64,000 nt of DNA from G965276675 sp965276675 (GTDB taxonomy: Bacteria; Acidobacteriota; Terriglobia; Terriglobales; Acidobacteriaceae), in NCBI GenBank assembly GCA_965276675.1, contig OZ255624.1:2976001-3040000 (forward strand). Direction: 5' to 3'. The position numbers and the translations under genes were made by a program. How positions within the stretch are numbered: position 1 is the first letter of the stretch; every line of letters begins with the position of its first letter. Below the pieces are notes generated by a model. That model made no database searches, was not told where the DNA came from, and saw only the letters and a list, made by a program, of their open reading frames with translations. Of this stretch, positions 35,240 through 43,404 are shown one piece after another.

Positions 35240-36022
35240 TCAGATGACTGGGAAGTGGCCTGCGGTGAGAAGGCTTTGCCAACCGGCCTTGCTCATCTTC
35301 AACCGCTGTCCACTCCCCAGCACAACCCAGCCCTCCGTGCGTCCCTCACGCAGAATCTCGCGGACGTGCTCGAGGTTCACAATTGCAGAACGGTGGACGC
35401 GAACAAACTTGTTCGGATCGAGTGCGCTGGAGAGCTGCTTGATCGTTTCTCGCAGCATCAAGGTCCTGCCACCCACATGGAGGCGAGCATAGTAATCCGC
35501 GGCTTCAATCCATTCGATCTCGGAGGTGTTGACGAACAGATTCTTCGCTCCGTCCGGTACCAGAAGACGTTGCGGGTACTCTCCATACCGTGCCTTACGG
35601 ATTTCCAAACCGTCGAGGATGCTGCCGAGCTGCGCATACGTCATCAGCGCTGCATTTGCCGCAATCCGCTCTTTGGCATGCACGAGCGCCGCTTGGAGGC
35701 GACCCTGTTCGACAGGCTTGGTCAGATAATCGAGAGCATGGACCTCAAATGCCTTCACCGCAAAAGCAGTGTGCGCCGTCACGAAGACCGTCATCGGCAT
35801 CTTTGCCGGACCGATCTCTTCCACCACTTCGAAACCTGTATTGCCGGGCATCTGTATGTCGAGGAAGACAAGATCGACCGGCTTGGCTTTTAGAGCTGCG
35901 ATCACCTCACGTCCGTTATGGCACTCTCCTACGATTTGTATTTCTTCATCGCTCGCCAAAAGAAATCGCAGGCGCTCCCGCGCGAGGGGCTCGTCATCTG
36001 CGATGAGCGTCTTCAGCTTCAA
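35240..36022 (-). CDS. LytTR-family response regulator
   Basis: The 260-residue protein has a receiver domain (1-120) and a LytTR DNA-binding domain (about 150-255). The phosphoacceptor is Asp55 in LVFLDIQMPG, with Asp9/Asp10 in IADDEP, Thr82 in VTAHTAFAVKAF and Lys102 in YLTKPV. The LytTR part shows EIEWIEAADYYARLHVGGRT and FVRVHRSAIVNLEHV. When phosphorylated, such regulators bind paired direct repeats and activate targets, often cell-wall, polysaccharide or secretion genes. Its ATG overlaps the kinase stop by 4 bases (ATGA), so the two are translationally coupled and form a system. The flanking secreted TPR genes are candidate targets or partners. Confidence 0.95.
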   Translation of the reverse strand: MKLKTLIADDEPLARERLRFLLASDEEIQIVGECHNGREVIAALKAKPVDLVFLDIQMPGNTGFEVVEEIGPAKMPMTVFVTAHTAFAVKAFEVHALDYLTKPVEQGRLQAALVHAKERIAANAALMTYAQLGSILDGLEIRKARYGEYPQRLLVPDGAKNLFVNTSEIEWIEAADYYARLHVGGRTLMLRETIKQLSSALDPNKFVRVHRSAIVNLEHVREILREGRTEGWVVLGSGQRLKMSKAGWQSLLTAGHFPVI

Positions 36023-37169
36023 AACATTGCTCGCTCGTACGGGATGGTGATCGACACCTCAAAGCCTCCGGCCTCCGGCTCCCTGACTGACAGCCTATAG
36101 TCGCTCGCATAGAAGTGCGATAAGCGCTCTTCGGTGTTCCTCAGCCCGATGCCGTAGCCGGGCTGCTGCGATGTGCTCTGCAGTCCCGGCCCGTTGTCGC
36201 GGATAGAGAGGAGCAAGCGGCTGCCATTGCGCTCGATCTTAGCGTGAATCACACCGTCTTGTTCCAGCTGAGAGATACCGTAGCGAATCGCATTTTCAAC
36301 GATCGGTTGGAGGAGAAAACATGGCACGAGTCCATCGAGAGCGTCCGGATCGATTGTCATCTCGACCCGCAAGCGGTCTGCGAATCGAATCTGCTCGATG
36401 GCCAAGTAGCTTTCAACGACGGCCAGTTCCTGAGCGAGCGAAACCTTTTCGGGCGTAGATCGCACGAGCGTCGATTTCAGGATCGCGTTCAGATGTGCGA
36501 GCGTTTCGACCGCCTCCTTCGGCCTACCCAGTTCAACCAGCGTCGTGATCGCGTTAAGAGTGTTGAAGAGGAAGTGAGGTTCCAATTGCATCTGCAGTGC
36601 GCGCAGGTGGGCTACGGATAGCTGCTGTTTCAGCTCTGAAGTTTGTAACGCCTCCTTCTGCCTGGAGATCTGCATAAAGATGGCGGCACACGCTACCCAT
36701 GCGACTGCATAGAGGAGAACTTCGAGACTGAAGCGTTGAATGTCTAAAAAGACCAGCCTGCGATAACCCAGCGCCTCAAGATAAGGCCAGCGCCAGAGCA
36801 TGAAACGTATTGTTGCGCGGAGGCCCTCCAGGTGACCGGAAGCGAGAGCAGCCCCACCATGATCTGCAATACGCCATTGCCCCATGACATAAGCCAGAGC
36901 CTCGGCCACCGCCGCCCGGCCCTCCACAAAGCCAGCGCGACTCCAGCCCACCAGAGCCACAGAGCAGCGCCGTACAGTAACGATGGCGCCCATAGCGGGC
37001 GAGGGACAGCCTGAGCGGCAGCGGTGTGGCACTCAATGGCCGCCACGGTGGCGAGCAAGACAGCCACGCAGCTGACAACCCAGCCGGCTCCGAAGACGGC
37101 ACGCCCCTCGCGCACATTGCCGGAAGGTGAAGCGTGAACTCTGTGCCAGACCATCTCGGTATCAGCCAT
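36019..37169 (-). CDS. LytS/YehU-type sensor histidine kinase with an apparent 1-base frameshift
   Basis: The kinase lies in two overlapping frames. From ATG 37169 (AGGTAAG upstream) one frame gives three membrane helices (WVVSCVAVLLATVAAIE; LLYGAALWLWWAGVALAL; GVLQIMVGLLSLPV). Near 36831-36838 the homology moves to the other frame, giving RFMLWRWPYLEALGYRRL, a fourth helix (EVLLYAVAWVACAAIFM), the His-kinase box (LEPHFLFNTLNAI) and HATPase_c (IVENAIRYGI, RDNGPGLQ, GIGLRNTEERL). The span of 1151 bases becomes a multiple of three if one base is restored, for example in the CCGGTC stretch. It is either a sequencing error or a real lesion; the catalytic half is intact and may be made from an internal start. 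The neighbour is its LytTR regulator. Confidence 0.8.
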
Positions 37170-37172
37170 CAC

Positions 37173-38132
37173 TTACCTGAATGCAGCTACGCTGATAGTA
37201 CAGCCGCTGCACTGGCTGGTGGACAGCTGCCTGCGGGCGACCTCCACCTCCGCCCGTAGCTGGGCCGCTTGCTCGTGAACGCCGGTCCGGTCGAGAATCT
37301 GCGAGTAAGCGAGTTCGCCTGTAAGATATCGCTCGTTCCGCTTCCCAAGGGAATGGTCTAGCACAGCCAGACCTTCACGAATCTCTGCAAGTGCCTTCTC
37401 GTTGTCTCCTGCATGGGCATAAGCATCGGCCAGCAACACCCTTCCCCATCCAACCGACGGGTGCATATCGCCGTAGGATTGTCTCCACAACGCGAGACAA
37501 CGAGCATATCCCGCTACCGCCTCGCGGCTCTTCCCCTTCACGCCTGCAACCCACGCCTGAATGGAGATCATCGCGGCGCGGTCATCCGGGTTGATTGAAC
37601 CAGCGAGTTCAAACTCTTCGACCGCTCGCTTCAGGTAGTCTTCTGCTTTGGCGACATGCCGCTGAGCTTGCGCAATTATCGCAAGATTGTTGTTCACAAC
37701 CGCTAAACCCGCGTGGTCGCCAGATTTTTCATAAATACGAAGCGCGCTCAGCCGTAGCTTTTTCGACGTATCTAACTGTCCCATCTGGCGATAGAGCTGG
37801 CCCAAGTCATCCAGAACTGCAGCCCGACTTCTAATGTTCTGCGGATCATCGCCAAAGCATAGAAGAGCTTGCTCGTATGCACGCTGAGCCTCGGCTAAAT
37901 CTTCTTGATCATCGTAAGCCAGTCCCAGCAGGTTCCACGCTTTTCCTCGCTCGAACGCGGTCAATCCGGCTGTGTGCAGAAGCAACTGGACTGCAGCAAT
38001 CGCCTGCGCAGGTTGAGCGTTGCGCTCCAAGACAGATATCTCAACCAATTGCTGCTGCGCGGTGACTTGACTGAACAGCGGCGAAGCGGCTGCCAGCAAC
38101 AGAAGAAGTGAATGGGTTCGATGCAGTCTCAT
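37173..38132 (-). CDS. Secreted TPR-repeat protein, first gene of the LytTR operon
   Basis: The start is ATG 38132 (319 residues), preceded by TTAGGACGC; an in-frame start 5 codons upstream lacks a site. A signal peptide (MRLHRTHSLLLLLAAASPLFSQ) is followed by TPR repeats of the longer type found in signalling proteins: WNLLGLAYDDQEDLAEAQRAYEQ, LDDLGQLYRQMGQLDTSK, VVNNNLAIIAQAQRHVAKAE and GRVLLADAYAHAGDNEKALA. A C-terminal pair of close cysteines (QCSGC) is unusual. It would be periplasmic. The kinase ATG follows its stop by three bases, so it is tightly coupled to the sensor, and it may pass a periplasmic signal to the kinase membrane domain (inference). Confidence 0.85.
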   Translation of the reverse strand: MRLHRTHSLLLLLAAASPLFSQVTAQQQLVEISVLERNAQPAQAIAAVQLLLHTAGLTAFERGKAWNLLGLAYDDQEDLAEAQRAYEQALLCFGDDPQNIRSRAAVLDDLGQLYRQMGQLDTSKKLRLSALRIYEKSGDHAGLAVVNNNLAIIAQAQRHVAKAEDYLKRAVEEFELAGSINPDDRAAMISIQAWVAGVKGKSREAVAGYARCLALWRQSYGDMHPSVGWGRVLLADAYAHAGDNEKALAEIREGLAVLDHSLGKRNERYLTGELAYSQILDRTGVHEQAAQLRAEVEVARRQLSTSQCSGCTISVAAFR

Positions 38133-38435
38133 GCGTCCTAAAATCAACGACAGCGCATTGAGTGAACAGCAGAATGCCGTATAGACTGCCGATCTTGCAG
38201 GGAGCAGCCGTCATTGTGCAGCGAAGGCCATGCTGATTTGGCATCGGCCCGACGAAATCCTTGAAGGTAGCGATCTCGGTGCATCTGATCGTATCGAGCA
38301 CAACGCAACACGCTGATACACAGAAATCAGCGGAGTATTGTGATCCAGCATTTGCGATGAAATGGACACGCGTGTGGACACACTGTCGTCTTGTTTTGCA
38401 AGCCTGAATGACTCGTTCTACGCGAAATCCGTCTC
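38133..38435. other. Intergenic region; no gene seen
   Basis: This 303-base gap separates two minus-strand genes (the TPR gene start and the phospholipase gene stop). Open frames here have no recognisable content. No terminator or promoter was firm enough to call. Confidence 0.4.
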
Positions 38436-39872
38436 TCACGGAATCAGTGTGGTCTTTGGATCTTCTGGCAAAGTGAGCGGTGGTCTCGGTGGCTGCGAAA
38501 AATCGAAGTCGCGGGTCAGATCTCCGAGTACTGGCGCATTCTCGCGAACGTCAGGCCTCGGGTCGGGACGGCCGTCGGTCTTGGGATCAATACGCGCACC
38601 GCCTAAAAAGTCGTCCTCGATGAACTTAAGGTAGGCATCGAAGCTCAACGTCTGGTGGTCGATAAACCCGCGTCGTGCATACGGGCTGATGACAATCGCG
38701 GGCACCCGTATGCCGTAGCCGAGCTTGTCGACGCCTGGCGGCGGCACATGATCGTAGAATCCACCCCAGTCGTCCCAGGCAAGGAAGATCGCGGTGTTGT
38801 CCCAGTCCGGGCTCTGCATAATCCGGTTGATGATGTGCGTTACGTAGGTTTGCCCGACGCTGACCAGGGCTGGTGGATGCTCACTGTCGCGGAAGTTGGG
38901 TGCGATCCACGAGACCGCAGGCAACGTCCCGGCCTGCGCTGCGGCGAAGAAAGCACCGAGCGGCTGGACATTCCCGACCTGCTTGTCCTGATGAACATCC
39001 CTGAACTTCGGAAGCACGTTCCAGATTGGCGGCACTCCGCCCTGCGCAGCACCCTTCCCTCTCCGCTTGGCACCAGGCTGCCTGGGGCCGCCGTCCAAGT
39101 AATAAGCCCATGAGACATGGTTGCGGTTGAGCAACCATGTGAGGTCGGTCCAACCGTAGGGTGTTTCGATATCTGGTCTAGGTCGTTTGCGTTCGATATC
39201 ACTCTGGCATGTTTGCGGTTCGTTGGGGTCGGAGCACTTGGCGGACCATCCCGAAACCATGTACAAGTGCGAAGGTAGGCTGTACGAAGCGACGGGCTCG
39301 AACATGCGATCTTGCAGAACGAAGTCTTTCGCATACGTCCAATAGTTGGGAATGTCCGACTGGACGTGATACGCCATTACTCGGTTCGCTCCTGCGCCGC
39401 CGCTTTCGCCGCAGTTTGGGTCAGTCGGATTCTTGCATTGGCTCTTCACACCGACGGCAACTGCTACAAAGCCATCCATTTTGCCACCGTTGATGGCCTT
39501 GGCAGCGGCGTCAGAGGAGTGGGCCGCTCCGCCATTACGATCCTGGTGGTCAACAGATGGCCGTTCGCAGGAATTTGTGGCTGGGTTGGGGATGCACACC
39601 GCGGGCACGCCATCGCTCATGGGAATTCCGTCGGCACCCGGGAATGTCCCAAAGTAGTGATCGAATGAGCGGTTCTCCTGCATTATGACGATGACGTGGC
39701 GGATTTTGTGAATCCCGTCGTCACCAGCACTCCCCTGTCCAGCACTCCCCTGTAGAGATGCTGGCGATCGAGGGCTGACGGTTGTGGTTTGCGCACGCGC
39801 GGAGACTGTAGCTCCCGCAAAGAGGACGCACCCGGCTGCTGCTTGTAGAAAAGCTCTTGTCAGTAATCTCAT
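38436..39872 (-). CDS. Secreted phospholipase C/acid phosphatase-family phosphoesterase
   Basis: The 478-residue protein has a signal peptide (MRLLTRAFLQAAAGCVLFAGATVSARAQ) and the phosphoesterase family (PF04185) signature VIVIMQENRSFDHYFGTF near residue 60. Later motifs are SLPSHLYMVSGWSAKC, FLAWDDWGGFYDHVPPPG and RVPAIVISPYARRGFIDH, which together hold the metal-binding Asp/His/Glu residues. Family members hydrolyse phosphatidylcholine, sphingomyelin or other phosphate esters outside the cell. Members with a Tat signal are common, but here the signal looks Sec-type. A perfect 15-base tandem duplication (39724-39738 and 39739-39753) encodes the doubled QGSAG near residue 45, a small coding repeat in a linker. 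It is a stand-alone gene and may serve phosphate acquisition. Confidence 0.88.
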   Translation of the reverse strand: MRLLTRAFLQAAAGCVLFAGATVSARAQTTTVSPRSPASLQGSAGQGSAGDDGIHKIRHVIVIMQENRSFDHYFGTFPGADGIPMSDGVPAVCIPNPATNSCERPSVDHQDRNGGAAHSSDAAAKAINGGKMDGFVAVAVGVKSQCKNPTDPNCGESGGAGANRVMAYHVQSDIPNYWTYAKDFVLQDRMFEPVASYSLPSHLYMVSGWSAKCSDPNEPQTCQSDIERKRPRPDIETPYGWTDLTWLLNRNHVSWAYYLDGGPRQPGAKRRGKGAAQGGVPPIWNVLPKFRDVHQDKQVGNVQPLGAFFAAAQAGTLPAVSWIAPNFRDSEHPPALVSVGQTYVTHIINRIMQSPDWDNTAIFLAWDDWGGFYDHVPPPGVDKLGYGIRVPAIVISPYARRGFIDHQTLSFDAYLKFIEDDFLGGARIDPKTDGRPDPRPDVRENAPVLGDLTRDFDFSQPPRPPLTLPEDPKTTLIP

Positions 39873-40028
39873 TGCGGAAATTTCCCTTCAGCAAAAGGCT
39901 GTTTTCCCCGACCGCAGCACAGATCCGCAGAACAAAAACCGCGCGGCCTGTGCAATCACGTAGAAACGCATGCAATACATCAGTTCCTCATGTGGAACGG
40001 CCTGTTTGCGCGGCAAGCTGCTCCAGAC

Positions 40029-40349
40029 TCAATAGCCAAGAGGTGGCGGCGGGGGACCGGGATGGATGATCCGGTCATACCCGTTGCGGAAGCCGTGCTG
40101 GTATTCTTCGAATGCTGGCGGAGGTACTGGCGGATTGCGGAAGCGCGGGTGGCGAGCGACATCCGGCGGCCTTCCCTCACGAATGTCGCGTTGCGCCGCT
40201 GCTGCACCGTCATGAAAACCCTGACGAGCACTCTCGGTAAAACGATGGCGGTGGCGGGTAATAGAAGACCGCCGGGGCCGGACGGGGATGAGAACATCCA
40301 GCAAGCATTATCGGTATCAGCAACATTGCCAGACCGAAAAGTTCTTCAT
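40029..40349 (-). pseudogene. Small lipoprotein gene split by two homopolymer frameshifts
   Basis: Three frames give one coherent lipoprotein. ATG 40349 (GAAGGAAG upstream) starts MKNF. Removing two bases from the T4 run (40337-40340) continues GLAMLLIPIMLAGC, a classic lipobox, then SHPRPAPAVFYYPPPPSF. Removing one T from the T4 run at 40239-40242 continues TESARQGFHDGAAAAQRDI, then EEYQHGFRNGYDRI and a PGPPPPPLGY end at stop 40029. With three bases removed the span is 318 bases (105 residues). The repeated xxGFxxGxxx motif is typical of small Acidobacteriota envelope proteins. It is a broken gene or a homopolymer sequencing error. Function unknown. Confidence 0.5.
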
Positions 40350-40557
40350 GCCACTTCCTTCGCTCCTGAAGAGTAGGTCTTAAGCCACATGAAATAGCAG
40401 TGGATACGTAAAGATGGTTAGTTCCGGTTGCCGATCCCGCCGCTCGTGCGGGTTCACGACCTGGCCCAGCAGGCCCTTCGCCTTCTGAGCTATGCCGGGA
40501 CTGTCTAGCTCTCGTCGTGGAGATGCCGAAATTGGTACAAGCGTAATCGCGAGAGGA

Positions 40558-41490
40558 CTATCTGGGCGCCCTTTGTGCATCGTGCTTCTGGTTGTAGATA
40601 CGGCGATTATTTCGGTTCTGTTGCCGGTTTACCTGACCTCTCTCCTGCGGGCTAAGCGTGCCTCCGTTAGCCTGCCGTTCGGTATGAATTTTCTGGTTCA
40701 GGTTCGCCTGGCGACCCTCAAGATGCTGTGTTTCGCGCGCATTCAGCTGGCCCGAGGCAACACCATTTGCAATGCGTCCTTGCTGGTTGTAGCGCCGTCC
40801 GTTCACCCTATTCATTGCCGTCGTCGTGGGCCTACCATTATTTGCAGAGGCCAACTGATTCCGGTCTTGACTCGCCGCCTGCTGGTGCGACAGCTGATTG
40901 GCTGTTGGCTGGAAGCGCGTCTCACGCATCGCGGCCTGCTCCTGCGAGGTGGGCTGCGCCGTGACCCCGCCAGGACCATTGAAGCTCGCGTGATTATTCA
41001 CCACAGTTGTGTTGTTGATCACCGTCCGGTTGACATAGGTGTTGTGGATGACTGTTGTATTCACGTTTGTGACCGCGGTGTTGTAGTGGAATGCATCACC
41101 CTGCCAAGCGCCACCCACAAATCCTCTGCCAACATAGCCAAAGCCATAATTGACGCCGCCGTAGAAGCCGACGTGCGGACCCCAATAGCCAGCATGCCAG
41201 CCATATAAGCCGCCGGCAAAACCCCAGTATCCCGGCGTCCAAAGAACTCCAGGACGCGGTGGAGCAACCCACACACCAGGAACCCAGTAGTAGCCTGCGG
41301 GGCCATACGCCCAATAGCCCGGAGTCCACAGGAAACCGGAGGTTGGGCACGGCGGCTGTGCGTACACAGGCAGCGCCGGAGGCGCCAGCCGTATTGAGAC
41401 ACCTATGCCAATCTGTGCAAAAGACGCTATAGGCGCTGCACATAGCAGCAGTGTGAGGAAAAGGTTGCGTAATTTGGTAAACCTGCCCAT
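40558..41490 (-). CDS. Secreted YXWGXW-repeat protein
   Basis: The protein (310 residues from ATG 41490; an ATG at 41511 would add seven) has a signal peptide (MGRFTKLRNLFLTLLLCAAPIASFAQ). Aromatic repeats of the YXWGXW type follow (WTPGYWAYG, WVPGVWVAP, WTPGYWGFA, WHAGYWGPH), then a Gly/Tyr-rich stretch and an Asn/Thr-rich stretch (NTTVIHNTYVNRTVINNTTVV). The last half (about 180-310) is a Gln/Asn/Arg-rich helical tail (ARETQHLEGRQANLNQKI; QERGQVNRQQNRNNRRIY). Such proteins are secreted or envelope-associated with no known biochemical role. It lies 56 bases downstream of the Spy-like gene on the same strand, and its tail composition recalls Spy-like helices, so both may be envelope-stress proteins. 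Confidence 0.8.
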   Translation of the reverse strand: MGRFTKLRNLFLTLLLCAAPIASFAQIGIGVSIRLAPPALPVYAQPPCPTSGFLWTPGYWAYGPAGYYWVPGVWVAPPRPGVLWTPGYWGFAGGLYGWHAGYWGPHVGFYGGVNYGFGYVGRGFVGGAWQGDAFHYNTAVTNVNTTVIHNTYVNRTVINNTTVVNNHASFNGPGGVTAQPTSQEQAAMRETRFQPTANQLSHQQAASQDRNQLASANNGRPTTTAMNRVNGRRYNQQGRIANGVASGQLNARETQHLEGRQANLNQKIHTERQANGGTLSPQERGQVNRQQNRNNRRIYNQKHDAQRAPR

Positions 41491-41546
41491 ATCTACACTC
41501 GCTTGCCGCATCCGGCATATTTCTTTAGCAATGCCCTGCTCTTCAT

Positions 41547-42020
41547 CTATTTTGAGGGAGCGCCCGATTGCTGTTGCATGCGCTGCTGTCTGCGAGCGCG
41601 TTGGTCCTGCTTCATTTGTTCGTACTGCTGCTTTTGCGTATCGCTCAGCACTGCTTCGATTCGGCTATCGCTGTCCTGGCGAATGCCACGCATCTTCCCC
41701 TCTCTGTCCTTCGGCGCGAGTGTGGTGTCAGAGAGAACACTCTGAACCTGTTGCTGACGATCTGCGAGGATGGGTTCGATCTTGGCCCGCTGATCTGGCG
41801 TCAGACCCAGCTTCTTTGCCATGATCCCGGCTTGCCGCTTTGGGTTCGGAGCATGGCGCGCCGGTGTAGCCGAGGGGGACTGAGACGACGGATATGGAGA
41901 AGCTGTCGATGGCTGGCTTGCCCCTGCCGGTGGTTGCGTTTGATCTTGAGCCAAAGCACCACGAAAGAACCCGACCAGTAGAGCGGCGCTCAGCGCAAAA
42001 GAGGGGGACAGGATCCGCAT
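41547..42020 (-). CDS. Spy/CpxP-like periplasmic protein
   Basis: The 157-residue protein has a signal peptide (MRILSPSFALSAALLVGFFRGALAQ) and a Pro/Ser/Gln-rich linker (about 26-62). A helical domain follows with KKLGLTPDQRAKIEPILADRQ and then IEAVLSDTQKQQYEQMKQDQ, ending in a Gln/Arg-rich tail. The LTxxQ...LTxEQ-type pattern is that of Spy/CpxP/CnrX-related periplasmic sensors and chaperones. They protect unfolded proteins or sense metals and envelope stress. The start is clear (AAGGAG 7 bases before the ATG). Its leader contains a 17-base tandem duplication. It sits between the YXWGXW gene and the arsenic/copper genes; a link to metal stress is an inference. Confidence 0.82.
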   Translation of the reverse strand: MRILSPSFALSAALLVGFFRGALAQDQTQPPAGASQPSTASPYPSSQSPSATPARHAPNPKRQAGIMAKKLGLTPDQRAKIEPILADRQQQVQSVLSDTTLAPKDREGKMRGIRQDSDSRIEAVLSDTQKQQYEQMKQDQRARRQQRMQQQSGAPSK

Positions 42021-42033
42021 GCAAATACTCCTT

Positions 42034-42067
42034 AAAATTGAGCATCAGTGAAAATTGAGCATCAGTG
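42034..42067. repeat. Perfect 17-bp tandem duplication in the leader of the Spy-like gene
   Basis: AAAATTGAGCATCAGTG occurs twice head-to-tail (42034-42050 and 42051-42067), ending a few bases before the ribosome binding site of the minus-strand Spy-like gene. It may be a replication-slippage product or a doubled regulatory site. Confidence 0.6.
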
Positions 42068-42415
42068 CTCGATGCACTCTTTCCATGCAGACACCACAAG
42101 TGAAGTGAGGTTGCGGTTACCTCGGATTTTGCGCAGGAGAACTTTGTCTTCGCGCCCCATGGCCTTCAGGTGAGACTATCGTTCACTGTCGCGCCCCCTT
42201 GAGAGCTACATAATACAAAATATCGCGTTCGATCTGGAGCCCAAGTGGATTCCCGAGTGGCACCTCCGCGAGACGCGGGCGCAAACTCTCAAGATCGTCG
42301 CTCCTGTCGGATGGCTTCCAGTGCTGTAGGCGTGAAGTTCGCTGCGCCTTCGATTCATGATCGCCTCGGCCATGAGCGAACGGGCCGAGTTCCCGCTGTT
42401 CGATCGCGCAACTCT
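42068..42415. other. Gap between arsM and the Spy-like gene; no gene seen
   Basis: About 350 bases lie downstream of arsM. An 86-codon minus-strand frame (42183-42443) overlaps the end of arsM, has no family resemblance and no convincing start, and is not called. Confidence 0.4.
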
Positions 42416-43330
42416 TCACGAACAGCAGGTTGGGCCCCAGCAAGCCTTCGGAGCTGCGGCTCGCGGCTTAATCGCGTAAACCTTCACACTCGCTGCCGCC
42501 GTGTTGACGTCGTACTGTGAGAGAAGCGTTGCCAGATCCTCGTGGAGCGAAGCCGGCGCGGGAGTGCAATAGGGCTCCTCGGTGATTTTCAGGGGATTGC
42601 TCGCGTCCATTACTGGTGAGCAGCAACCGGCTTGGTTCTCGACCTTGGCATACGCGTTCAGGTCCGCGCCGCTGTCCACGATCTCCACGTGCTCGAATCC
42701 CGCGGCGAGCAGACCGTTGCGGTAATCGTCGATCTTGATGGCTCCGGCGATGCACCCGACGTAGGCGGCAATACTTTGGGCGACGGCCTCCGGGAGCTCG
42801 TGCTTCAGCGCGATGTCGCTGACCGCAACCCTCCCACCAGGTTTCAAAACGCGAGCAATCTCGCGGAAGACGGCCGGCTTGTCGGGAGCTAGGTTCAGGA
42901 CGCAGTTGCTGATGACGCAGTCGACCGAATCGTCAGGGAGCGGAATCTGGTCGATGGTCGATAGATAGAACTCAACATTCTGATAGCCACCCGCTCCGGC
43001 ATTGGCTCGCGCCCGCTCGAGCATGGACGGTGTCATGTCGATCCCGATGGCGCGGCCTTCCGGTCCAACCATCTTCGACGCTAGAAAGACATCCAGGCCA
43101 CCGCCGGAACCGAGATCGATCACCACCTCACCCGGATTGAGATGAGCGGTTGCAGTAGGATTGCCGCAAGACAGGCCCATGTTGGCCTCTGCAGGAATCG
43201 AGGTCAGCTCCTCGGCGGTATACCCGAAGGCCTCCGCTACGGCCTTCACGCCTGCATGATCGCTCGATAGCGTGCTCTCCGCCACCGCTCCATATTTCGA
43301 CTTCACCGACTCTAGTAGTTGTTCTGCCAT
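42416..43330 (-). CDS. arsM: Arsenite S-adenosylmethionine methyltransferase
   Basis: This 304-residue enzyme methylates As(III) stepwise to methyl, dimethyl and volatile trimethyl arsenicals using SAM. It has the SAM motif VIDLGSGGGLD (70-80) and the three catalytic cysteines of ArsM: Cys55 (GLSCGNP), Cys143 (ISNCVLNL) and Cys193 (AYVGCIAGA). The C-terminal domain carries further cysteines (AGCCSPV at about 235, and the final CWGPTCCS), probably for arsenic delivery. AGGAGA lies 5 bases before the ATG. It is divergent from arsR with a 74-base shared promoter region carrying TTGACG-17-TATAGT for arsM. No arsB, acr3 or arsC lies in the window, so this is a methylation-only module here. Confidence 0.95.
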   Translation of the reverse strand: MAEQLLESVKSKYGAVAESTLSSDHAGVKAVAEAFGYTAEELTSIPAEANMGLSCGNPTATAHLNPGEVVIDLGSGGGLDVFLASKMVGPEGRAIGIDMTPSMLERARANAGAGGYQNVEFYLSTIDQIPLPDDSVDCVISNCVLNLAPDKPAVFREIARVLKPGGRVAVSDIALKHELPEAVAQSIAAYVGCIAGAIKIDDYRNGLLAAGFEHVEIVDSGADLNAYAKVENQAGCCSPVMDASNPLKITEEPYCTPAPASLHEDLATLLSQYDVNTAAASVKVYAIKPRAAAPKACWGPTCCS

Positions 43331-43359
43331 TACGTCTCCTAAACATATATGCAGTGCCG

Positions 43360-43388
43360 ACTATATCCATTGCTAACACATTCGTCAA
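43360..43388 (-). promoter_or_regulatory. Sigma-70-type promoter of arsM, overlapping the arsR promoter
   Basis: On the minus strand TTGACG (43388-43383), a 17-base spacer and TATAGT (43365-43360) lie about 30 bases before the arsM start codon. It overlaps the putative arsR promoter, so one bound ArsR could block both. Confidence 0.6.
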
Positions 43389-43398
43389 TGCGTATAAA
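43370..43398 (+). promoter_or_regulatory. Putative arsR promoter giving a leaderless mRNA
   Basis: TTGCTA (43370-43375), a 17-base spacer and TATAAA (43393-43398) would start transcription near 43405, which is the A of the arsR ATG. arsR has no usable ribosome binding site (AAGG touches the ATG), consistent with leaderless translation. Confidence 0.5.
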
Positions 43399-43404
43399 TA
43401 AGGT

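Noticed and set aside
40029..40304. 91-residue protein as an intact gene
   Set aside because: Its first about 25 residues are Arg-rich out-of-frame sequence; the true N-terminus (lipobox) is in another frame, so it is a frameshifted gene.
42183..42443. 86-codon minus-strand frame after arsM
   Set aside because: Overlaps the ArsM C-terminus and lacks a start site and known motifs.
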